A stretch of DNA of 6,623 bases from Euryarchaeota archaeon UBA169 (lineage in GTDB: Archaea > Thermoplasmatota > Poseidoniia > MGIII > CG-Epi1): NCBI GenBank assembly GCA_002497685.1, contig DAEH01000038.1:6353-12975 (forward strand), read 5' to 3'. The notes under the pieces were generated by a model. That model made no database searches. It was not told where the DNA came from and saw only the letters and a program-made list of their open reading frames with translations. Shown here piece after piece: positions 1 to 6,315 of this stretch; position 1 is the first letter of the stretch; each line of letters begins with the position of its first letter. The translations under genes and the position numbers were made by a program.

Positions 1-1539
1 AAACCTGAGAAATTGAACGTAGATAGAGCAAATGGAATGACAATTTACTTTCCAACTGAAGGCGTGAAATATGGATATAATGAACTTGAAATTAAGGAAA
101 ACAAATGGTTTGATTTTATAACAAATTATGAAACACTAATTCAATCTGACTCTAATTTTGAAATTGTTAATTCTATAAGCATAGATACTGGAACAGGACA
201 TAACGATAGTGTGCTTGTTAATGGAACTTTTACAGGAAATGCATCAATAATAAGATTGAAAATGATTAATTCACAAGATCAAGTTATTGAGACAATTGTA
301 GAAAATATTGAAAATAATAGCTTTGACAATTTACTAATTCAACCAAAAAAATCCGGGAATTATTCAATAGAATTAACGCTATATGGCGATGATGGATATT
401 TACAAGATTATTATTACAAAGATAACTTATTTGTAGATTTGAACTTACCTGATCTAAATCTGGATATGCCAATGCTATTCAGTGAAACCTCAGATGGGCT
501 CTTTTCACAAGTAAAAGGTGTTGATATTGATGATCATTTCCTTATTAAAGGTCAAATAAACAATTTAGGTACTGTCAATGCTAACAACATCTCACTTAGA
601 ATAGAATATGAAGATAACGAAAAAATAATAGAATATGTCAAATTAAGTCCAAATGAAATTGTCAACTGGACTTTAACTGATTCTGAAATATTTCCAGATA
701 ATAAACTTTCCGGAAAAATAAGTATCAATGTAAGTGCAGTCTCATCAGATTACTACGAAATCGATTCTAATAATAATGTAACCTCTTTTTCCTTTTATGT
801 TTATGACAACACCCCACATGAGTATGATTCTACTGTAAAAAATCTAAATACCCTTGAATTGGAAACTGATGATAATGGATACTATTTCCCATGGTTAAAA
901 ACTGAAATAACACTTACCGATTCCTCTGAACAATCTTGGGATTTAGTTAATTTTAACTTTGATTTACCTAGCCTTTGGGAAATTAATAATAAAACTATTT
1001 TACATGTAAAAGAAGAAAGTAAAGTTATAATAGAAATTAAACCGCCTATTAATGCAAAGGAAGGAGAAACAAAAATACCCTTTGAAATCATAAATGGATA
1101 TGGAGCAATTGCAGGCTATGGAAATGTTAGCATTACTATTCCACAATACTATGGAGTTAGTATAGCGGCTCAGCATATTAATTCGAACGTTAAAATTTTA
1201 GTTACGAATACTGGAAACGGTAAAGATACATTCAAATTAACAAAAACTCTAGAAGAAGGATTGTCTTTGTACTTAACTGAGACTTATTTTGAACTTGAAG
1301 CATACGAGATAAAAGAAATTAACACACAAGGGCTTGAAACTGAATTATCAATAGTCTATGATGCTTATTTTGAAGTAGAAAGTATTGGTAATGATAATAT
1401 CTCTGCCAATATTGTTTTAGAAATAAAAGGAACTTCTGAACCAAAAACAAAAGATTATTTTAGTTTAAGTACTATTTTATTTGTGGCAACTGGAGCTCTG
1501 ATATTTTCTATTTTATTGTTACGTATAAGACGGACATAA
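1..1539 (+). CDS. C-terminal part of a clostripain-like (C11) cell-surface peptidase, 5' end outside window
   Basis: The frame is open from base 1, so the 512 residues visible (numbered from base 1) are the C-terminal part of a longer protein; the TTG at 13 is unlikely to be the real start. Residues 10-18 (ANGMTIYFP), followed by a Tyr/Leu-rich stretch and W36-F37-x-x-F/I-x-x-Y43, resemble the end of the clostripain (peptidase C11) catalytic domain, where GlsIYFP and a W-x-x-F-L-x-x-Y segment are typical. The catalytic His and Cys would lie upstream and cannot be checked. Then come beta-rich Ig-like modules (about 50-148), a CARDB-like module (about 150-270, containing INNLGTVNANNISLRI) and further beta-rich segments (about 290-480). 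A single transmembrane helix (about 487-507) ends in RIRRT, implying an extracellular N-terminal side and an anchored C-terminus. There are 12 N-x-S/T sequons. The next gene, also a surface peptidase, starts 41 bp downstream. C11 assignment is fairly likely; the surface-anchored architecture is more secure. Confidence 0.75.
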   Translation, partial: KPEKLNVDRANGMTIYFPTEGVKYGYNELEIKENKWFDFITNYETLIQSDSNFEIVNSISIDTGTGHNDSVLVNGTFTGNASIIRLKMINSQDQVIETIVENIENNSFDNLLIQPKKSGNYSIELTLYGDDGYLQDYYYKDNLFVDLNLPDLNLDMPMLFSETSDGLFSQVKGVDIDDHFLIKGQINNLGTVNANNISLRIEYEDNEKIIEYVKLSPNEIVNWTLTDSEIFPDNKLSGKISINVSAVSSDYYEIDSNNNVTSFSFYVYDNTPHEYDSTVKNLNTLELETDDNGYYFPWLKTEITLTDSSEQSWDLVNFNFDLPSLWEINNKTILHVKEESKVIIEIKPPINAKEGETKIPFEIINGYGAIAGYGNVSITIPQYYGVSIAAQHINSNVKILVTNTGNGKDTFKLTKTLEEGLSLYLTETYFELEAYEIKEINTQGLETELSIVYDAYFEVESIGNDNISANIVLEIKGTSEPKTKDYFSLSTILFVATGALIFSILLLRIRRT

Positions 1540-1550
1540 CCAATGCAACA

Positions 1551-1558
1551 TTTTTTAG
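1551..1558 (+). promoter_or_regulatory. Weak TATA-like/T-rich element upstream of the subtilase gene
   Basis: The 41-bp gap between the two peptidase genes holds a TTTTTTAG run centred about 26-27 nt before the ATG at 1581. That is the distance expected for an archaeal TATA box of a leaderless transcript. The same T6 run could instead terminate the upstream transcript, as archaeal terminators are often simple U-runs. There is no Shine-Dalgarno motif before the ATG. Co-transcription with the upstream gene cannot be excluded. Confidence 0.3.
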
Positions 1559-1580
1559 ACCTATACACTGATAGACAAAT

Positions 1581-4500
1581 ATGAGAGTCAAAGGCATTGT
1601 TCTATTATTGATTTTAAATCTCGTTTTGCCAATGAGCTCTATAGCTGAAGAAAAACCTACTTTTGAAGTTACTTTCTTCGACAAAAATGCAGATGGAATA
1701 GATGACCGAATGAATCACCTTGTACTAAACGGCAATGATGTTGCAGTCATTCTAATGTTTACTACTGCTACTACTACTAACCACGTCAATGAGATAAATA
1801 GTTTAGGATTAGAGATAACACACATTTACAAATATATTGATGCTATTCGAATTGACCATGTTCCTGCAAGTAAAGTAAGTGAATTAACCTTAATTTCTGA
1901 TTTGAAATTAGTAGAGTGGCAAGCTCCTGTTTATCCTATGCTAGACACTGCGGTCAAAGCAATTAAAGTAAGAGAATCTTCTGAATATAATCCCGTTGTT
2001 TGGGATAAAGGACTTTATGGTGAAGGTATCAATGTTGCTGTTTTGGATACTGGAGTTGATAATGAACATGAAACATTCGATGTCTTCGAAGACCAAGGCG
2101 TTAGAAGATTTATTGCTGGAATGAACTGTGATGGAGGTTGTCCTACTGATGGTAATGGAAATTACCAATTTACAACTGATGAAGATAGTAATGAAGATCC
2201 TGATGATTTTGATGGACATGGAACCCACGTTGCATCAACTGTTCTAGGAATGGGAGGTGATGATGACGAGGATGGTGATGGAGAAGTAGATTTCCTCGGT
2301 GTAGCTCCTGGCGCTCGTCTTATTGATATGAAAGTAATGGCCGACTGGGGTTCTGGTTCAGCTGCCGATATTAATGAAGCCATTGAAGCATGTATTGAAA
2401 ATGTAAATACTGATTGGGAAAACGATGGTGAAAAGAACAATGGAGTTCACATTATGTCTATGTCTTTGGGAACAACCAGTGATAGTGATGGTACTGATTC
2501 TCAATCACAATTAGTTAATCAAGCAAACGCTGCCGGTATTGCAGTTATCATTGCTATGGGCAATGATGGAGATGAGGAAGTGCCCTCTCCTGCTGCTGCA
2601 GACTGGAGTATTGCTGTCGGAGCTATGGATAATATGGATAATATCAATAGAAACGATGATGATTTGGCTAGTTACAGTAATTATGGCCCAAGGCAAGATG
2701 ATGGAGATAGCGATCGTTGGGATGAACTTAAGCCATCTATTGTGGCTCCTGGAAGCGACATAAGAGCTGCTGCAGGACACGCTAACCTCTTTGGAGATAG
2801 TAACGCACAGGGTTGGTCAACAAAAAGTGGGACTAGTATGGCTACTCCAATTGTTGCAGGCTTAGCTGCATTATTGCTAGAGGCTGATGGTTCACTAAAG
2901 CCTACTTCAACCACTAATGGAGTAAGAGACCGATTACAGGATTTCTCTGAAGCATGGGATGGAGAACATGATGGAAGTCCATCTGAGCCTGACGAGAGCG
3001 ACAAATACAATTATTATTACGGATATGGATACATCGATGGATATGAAATAGTTGATATCAATCAACCTGATGCCGTAGTTACTGAAATGACATCTACTCC
3101 TGAAACTCCGTTAGAGGGAGATACCGTGACTATAACTATAGAAATTGAAAATCAAGGTAATGTAGACATAGACAGTGCATCAATAAAATTGATAGTAGAT
3201 GGTGATGAGACTCTCGATGAAGATTCTCTAAACTCAATATCCACTGATTCAAGCACAACATGGACCTATGAATGGGAACCTGAGGAAGGCGACTATACTC
3301 TTGAAGTAGAAGTCTATGATGTTTCACCATCTGAAAGTGATACTAGCGCCAATAAACTTGAGAAAACCATAAACGTTGGAGCTGCACCCGCAGAAGGTGT
3401 TGATCTCACTATAACTGAAGTATGGACTGACAATCAAGATCCTGTTGATAATGAACACATCAATATTTATGCAAAAATAAAGAATCAAGGAACTGAAGAC
3501 TCTGAGAATTTTGAATTAAGATGGTATCATAATGCTACAGGTAAATTCTCAACCATACAGGGTGGGGTGATAGAAGTTGAAGATGAAACTACTATTGAAT
3601 CTCAATGGATTGCTGAAGGAGGTCCAAACACACTAAGTGCTAGATTAGTTGGAATACAACCTGATGATCAAAACGGCAATAATGATGAAAGAAGTTTTGA
3701 CGTAGATGTGGGGCCTGCACCTGATGAACCTGATTTCTCACCTGCAAATATTGAATTTATAGGTGATTTAGAAGAAGGAAATGAAATTACAATAAATTTT
3801 GATATCTTGAATTTAGGCAAAACAAGTGGAAGCGTTGATTATGAAATATTGATAGATGGAAGTAATGTAGACGATGGAAGAGAACAAGTTTCTTCAGAGT
3901 CCTCGAAGACCATCACATATCTCTGGACTGCTGAAGAGGGAACAAACACTGTCAAGATTAAATTAGATAATTCTGACCCTATAGAAACTACTGAAGAAAA
4001 TAATGAAATAACAACAGATATAGTAATCCAAGAACCAAGTGCAGATTTTGAACTAAAAAGTATATCATGGAACGACCCTTTATCCGTTGGTGAAGAAACA
4101 TTAATTACCGTAACTGTAGCAAATAATGGTGGAAAAGATGGGAATGCATTGATTTCAACTTATGCTGCCGAAAATTTACTTTATCAAGAAAGCGTTGAAG
4201 TAATATCTAAACAAGAAAATACTATTTCATTTACATGGATACCTTATGAATCTGGAAGTATACAAATTACTTCTGAAATAGAAGATACCGAAGAATCAAT
4301 TAGCAATTATGCTTATGTTCTGGAATCTGAAGAAGAAAACACTAACCCGGTTGCTACAATAACTTCTACAATTAACGGCATTCCTGTAAATGAACAATTT
4401 ATCAATCTAGAAGTAGGAGATAATGCCTTATTCAGTAGTTCCACTTCATATGATACTGATGGAGATATTGTTAGCTTTACATGGACAATTAGTAATGGAA

Positions 4501-4913
4501 TAAACTCAGAAGAGATTGATCAAGAAAACCTCAATTATAAATTTGATAATGAAGGAAATTATGAACTAACACTTACTGTTGTTGACAATGACGGAGGAAG
4601 TAGTAACAGTGGGAAATTGTTCATATTTGTCACAGCTAAAACTAACACAGGGGGAGGCGGAAATGATGATGAAGGAAGTAATATACTTCTAATTGGAGGT
4701 AGCGTAGCTGGATTATTGGCATTAGGTGCAGTTGTTGGACTTAAATACTTCAGAAACGAAGAGGAAGATGAAGATTTCTTTGACTTTGAAGATTTAGGAC
4801 CTACAACCTTGACTTGCCCAAGCTGTTCTGGTCTAATTACAATAACTACTGATCAAAGGCCAATACAAGTTGGCTGTCCGATGTGTCAAAGTCAATTTAT
4901 CATTAGAGAGTAA
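1581..4913 (+). CDS. Membrane-anchored subtilisin-family (S8) serine protease with CARDB repeats, PKD domain and cytosolic zinc ribbon
   Basis: A complete 1110-residue secreted endopeptidase. The ATG gives an immediate signal peptide: R2/K4, hydrophobic 5-18, likely cleavage after S-I-A22. Pro-region about 25-125, starting with a DxNxDGxxD Ca-type loop (34-42). The S8 catalytic domain (about 135-490) has Asp156 (VAVLDTGVD), His213 (DGHGTHVAS), oxyanion Asn328 (AMGNDG) and Ser419 (SGTSMATP), all intact, so it should be active. It carries inserts, including C183/C187 (possible disulfide) and a second Ca-type loop (229-237). It ends in the usual GYGYIDGYE-type segment. Four CARDB-like repeats follow (about 496-915), then PKD (about 921-1018, with YDTDGDIVSFTW and GNYELTLTVVDNDG), a GGGG linker, a transmembrane helix (about 1034-1054), an acidic stretch, and CPSC(1079-1082)/CPMC(1099-1102), a zinc ribbon predicted to be cytosolic. 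Likely role: cell-surface degradation of external protein. Very acidic, with one N-x-S/T sequon. The S8 call is very secure; the in vivo substrate is unknown. Confidence 0.96.
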   Translation: MRVKGIVLLLILNLVLPMSSIAEEKPTFEVTFFDKNADGIDDRMNHLVLNGNDVAVILMFTTATTTNHVNEINSLGLEITHIYKYIDAIRIDHVPASKVSELTLISDLKLVEWQAPVYPMLDTAVKAIKVRESSEYNPVVWDKGLYGEGINVAVLDTGVDNEHETFDVFEDQGVRRFIAGMNCDGGCPTDGNGNYQFTTDEDSNEDPDDFDGHGTHVASTVLGMGGDDDEDGDGEVDFLGVAPGARLIDMKVMADWGSGSAADINEAIEACIENVNTDWENDGEKNNGVHIMSMSLGTTSDSDGTDSQSQLVNQANAAGIAVIIAMGNDGDEEVPSPAAADWSIAVGAMDNMDNINRNDDDLASYSNYGPRQDDGDSDRWDELKPSIVAPGSDIRAAAGHANLFGDSNAQGWSTKSGTSMATPIVAGLAALLLEADGSLKPTSTTNGVRDRLQDFSEAWDGEHDGSPSEPDESDKYNYYYGYGYIDGYEIVDINQPDAVVTEMTSTPETPLEGDTVTITIEIENQGNVDIDSASIKLIVDGDETLDEDSLNSISTDSSTTWTYEWEPEEGDYTLEVEVYDVSPSESDTSANKLEKTINVGAAPAEGVDLTITEVWTDNQDPVDNEHINIYAKIKNQGTEDSENFELRWYHNATGKFSTIQGGVIEVEDETTIESQWIAEGGPNTLSARLVGIQPDDQNGNNDERSFDVDVGPAPDEPDFSPANIEFIGDLEEGNEITINFDILNLGKTSGSVDYEILIDGSNVDDGREQVSSESSKTITYLWTAEEGTNTVKIKLDNSDPIETTEENNEITTDIVIQEPSADFELKSISWNDPLSVGEETLITVTVANNGGKDGNALISTYAAENLLYQESVEVISKQENTISFTWIPYESGSIQITSEIEDTEESISNYAYVLESEEENTNPVATITSTINGIPVNEQFINLEVGDNALFSSSTSYDTDGDIVSFTWTISNGINSEEIDQENLNYKFDNEGNYELTLTVVDNDGGSSNSGKLFIFVTAKTNTGGGGNDDEGSNILLIGGSVAGLLALGAVVGLKYFRNEEEDEDFFDFEDLGPTTLTCPSCSGLITITTDQRPIQVGCPMCQSQFIIRE
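3066..4325 (+). repeat. Four tandem CARDB-like repeats within the subtilase
   Basis: Protein-level repeats at about residues 496-600, 606-712, 717-817 and 820-915. Each begins with a D-x-x-(I/L/V)-type strand, has an N-x-G core (ENQGNV, KNQGTE, LNLGKT, ANNGGK), and later a conserved Trp in a W-x-(A/P)-x-E-type turn: W565, W676, W782 and W886, spaced 111, 106 and 104 residues. CARDB (cell-adhesion related) modules are known as Ig-fold stalk or adhesion domains in prokaryotic surface proteins. DNA identity between units is low by eye, so the duplications look old and unlikely to recombine. Confidence 0.8.
4815..4886 (+). other. Zinc-ribbon segment encoded at the 3' end of the subtilase gene
   Basis: Cys1079, Cys1082, Cys1099 and Cys1102 form two CPxC knuckles separated by 16 residues, with hydrophobic strands (LITITT, QFII) after each, resembling MJ0042-type or rubredoxin-like zinc ribbons. 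It lies 20-odd residues beyond the single transmembrane helix and after an acidic FFDFED-type linker, so standard topology puts it in the cytoplasm. The ribbon pattern is seen directly; zinc binding and cytosolic location are inferred. Confidence 0.8.
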
Positions 4914-4914
4914 A

Positions 4915-6030
4915 CTAGGCTTCTATTCCAACTGCATCACTTATTGATTCAAGACCTTCACTTTCAACACGCTTTTTCAAACCCTTAACTATGCTTTTTG
5001 CTATTCCAGGGCCCTCAAAAACCAAACCTGTATAGAGTTGAACAATGGAAGCTCCAGCTGTAATTTTGTTCCATGCATCTTCAGCTGTAAATATTCCACC
5101 AACTCCAATTATTGGAATTTTTCCTTTCGTTAGTTTGTAAATCTTGCGTATCATCTCAGTACTTTTATCTTTGAGTGGAGCACCGCTAAGACCTCCAGCT
5201 TCCTTGTAAATCTTTTCAGATGAGGCGTGCGTTGTTTCAGGCCTATCTACTGTTGTGTTAGTTGCTACAATTCCTGAAAGTTTATGTTTCTTTACTAATC
5301 TCACTATATCTTCTAAAAAACCATCATCCAACTCAGGAGCTATCTTGACTAAAAGAGGCTTCACTGTATTATCATCCCCTTCAGAACATTTTTTGTTTAT
5401 TTCACAACACTTCATTATTACTGATTCTAAATTTTTAGATTCTTGAAGGTCTCTAAGTCCTGGTGTATTTGGTGAACTCACATTTATTATAAAAAAATCA
5501 GCATGCTTCCATAATATCTTGATTGAACCTGAATAATCTGAAGGTGCATCCTCCAATGAAGTTACCTTAGATTTTCCTAGGTTAATGCCTACTGGTGAAT
5601 CTGGCCAAAGCCCTTTATCTTTCCAATATTGTAATTTTTCCTGAAGGGCATTAGCTCCAATGTTATTGAATCCCATTCTATTGATTAATGCCTTATCTTT
5701 ACTTGCCCTAAACATCCTAGGTTTTGGATTTCCTGGCTGCTCATGGAGAGTTACACCTCCTATTTCACAAAATCCATATCCTATAGATTGCCATGAAGGT
5801 ACTGCTGATCCATTCTTATCCATACCTGCTGCAACTCCAACTGGATTTGAGAAATCAAGATTAAACAACTTCACTGGAAGCTCTGGCGAACGGTAAAGAG
5901 TTCCAAGCATAGATAATGAAAATCTCGAATGAGACATTCTAGACAATACAGATAATACACGAGAATGGGCATTTTCAGAATCTTGCAAAAAAACTGCCGG
6001 CCTCAAAAAGGTTCTGTATAGCAGACTCAT
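4915..6030 (-). CDS. pyrD: Dihydroorotate dehydrogenase, class 2 (quinone-dependent)
   Basis: Oxidises dihydroorotate to orotate with FMN, passing electrons to membrane quinone: the fourth step of de novo UMP synthesis. The 371 residues match the usual class 2 length. The N-terminal extension (LYRTFLRPAVFLQDSENAH, residues 4-22) matches the class 2 membrane/quinone-binding helices (RPlLF-x-lDPE-x-AH in bacteria). FMN and substrate motifs are intact: NPVGVAAGMDKNG (62-74, Lys72), the EIGGVT...QPGNPKPRMFR signature (89-108), NRMGFNN (117-123), NVSSPNTPGLR (183-193) with Ser186 as class 2 catalytic base, VKIAP (228-232), ATNTT (256-260), GGLSGAPLK (279-287) and IIGVGGI (307-313) near the C-terminal signature. 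The ATG start is set by this helix motif. The gene converges on the protease gene, with a one-base gap between stops. The microprotein lies 53 bp upstream. A TATA-like box suggests its own promoter. Confidence 0.97.
   Translation of the reverse strand: MSLLYRTFLRPAVFLQDSENAHSRVLSVLSRMSHSRFSLSMLGTLYRSPELPVKLFNLDFSNPVGVAAGMDKNGSAVPSWQSIGYGFCEIGGVTLHEQPGNPKPRMFRASKDKALINRMGFNNIGANALQEKLQYWKDKGLWPDSPVGINLGKSKVTSLEDAPSDYSGSIKILWKHADFFIINVSSPNTPGLRDLQESKNLESVIMKCCEINKKCSEGDDNTVKPLLVKIAPELDDGFLEDIVRLVKKHKLSGIVATNTTVDRPETTHASSEKIYKEAGGLSGAPLKDKSTEMIRKIYKLTKGKIPIIGVGGIFTAEDAWNKITAGASIVQLYTGLVFEGPGIAKSIVKGLKKRVESEGLESISDAVGIEA
4973..4999 (+). terminator. Possible U-run termination zone for the protease transcript inside pyrD
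   Basis: With only one base between the two convergent stop codons, the plus-strand transcript has to end inside the pyrD 3' region. The nearest T5 runs on the plus strand are at 4973-4977 and 4995-4999. Archaeal termination commonly uses such U-runs. This is positional inference only; no hairpin is evident. Confidence 0.25.
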
Positions 6031-6057
6031 CTAAAAAGTAAGTCGATAACTGGTTAG

Positions 6058-6063
6058 ATATAA
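6058..6063 (-). promoter_or_regulatory. Candidate TATA box for pyrD
   Basis: On the minus strand the 53-bp gap before pyrD contains AAGCTTATATCT, with TTATAT centred about 30 nt upstream of the ATG at 6030. This fits an archaeal TATA box giving a leaderless or nearly leaderless mRNA. No Shine-Dalgarno sequence precedes the start (CTTACTTTTTAG then ATG). Confidence 0.5.
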
Positions 6064-6083
6064 GCTTAATGGAACTATCATAA

Positions 6084-6263
6084 TCACTCTTCTTCAGCTT
6101 TAGCTATAGTGGTTACGACTCCTACAATCCCCAATAATAGTAATCCTAAACCTGTGATTAGCAACAATAAAGGTGAATCTGCCCAATAAAACCAAGACAA
6201 GATTAATATTAAACCAATCTTAAAAGTTAATGCTGAAAAGAGTTTACGAATCAAAAGGGCCAT
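6084..6263 (-). CDS. Small two-helix membrane protein (59 aa), unknown function
   Basis: An ATG-to-TGA frame of 59 codons. The start MALLIRKLFSALTFK carries R6, K7 and K15; then come helix 1 (about 16-28, IGLILILSWFYWA), a short ADSP turn (28-31), helix 2 (about 32-54, Leu/Ile/Val/Gly-rich) and an acidic tail ending KAEEE. The positive N-terminus predicts both termini inside, giving a hairpin. I recognise no family. Support for it being real: strongly patterned composition, filling an otherwise empty interval, an ATG 26.5 nt from the centre of a TATA-like element, and same-strand placement 53 bp before pyrD. A link with pyrD (also membrane-associated) is only positional. It could be a general small membrane protein, with no function to be inferred. 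Confidence 0.7.
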   Translation of the reverse strand: MALLIRKLFSALTFKIGLILILSWFYWADSPLLLLITGLGLLLLGIVGVVTTIAKAEEE

Positions 6264-6282
6264 AGTATACTTAGGGATAGTT

Positions 6283-6294
6283 GGCCTTAAAACC
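6283..6294. promoter_or_regulatory. Candidate shared TATA element for divergent genes
   Basis: The 52-bp gap 6264-6315 separates the microprotein (-) from the glycosyltransferase (+). GGCCTTAAAACC lies at its centre: TTAAAA (TTTTAA on the other strand) is centred at 6289.5, exactly 26.5 nt from the A of each ATG (6263 and 6316). This is the expected TATA-to-start distance for leaderless archaeal transcripts in both directions. The core is not a strong TATA consensus, and no clear purine-rich BRE is visible on either side. Confidence 0.45.
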
Positions 6295-6315
6295 AGACCT
6301 CCATACTTCTACAAT

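Noticed and set aside
13..15. TTG at 13 as the start of the first gene
   Set aside because: The frame is open to base 1 and the first residues already match the end of a catalytic domain, so the real start lies upstream of the window.
1764..1781. ACT-rich triplet run in the subtilase pro-region
   Set aside because: Only a few imperfect ACT/GCT codons encoding TTATTT; ordinary coding low complexity.
2162..3010. Long minus-strand open frames opposite the subtilase catalytic domain (2162-2440, 2511-2780, 2681-3010)
   Set aside because: They overlap strongly supported S8 coding sequence; their translations are low-complexity Ser/Pro/Ile-rich with no motifs. They are shadows of the real gene.
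5255..5896. Plus-strand open frames opposite pyrD (5255-5446, 5660-5896)
   Set aside because: They lie fully inside conserved pyrD motifs on the other strand and show no recognisable domain or start context.
6264..6271. Perfect 8-bp palindrome AGTATACT touching the microprotein start
   Set aside because: Too short to call an operator without a second copy or a known regulator; palindromes of this size are common in AT-rich DNA.
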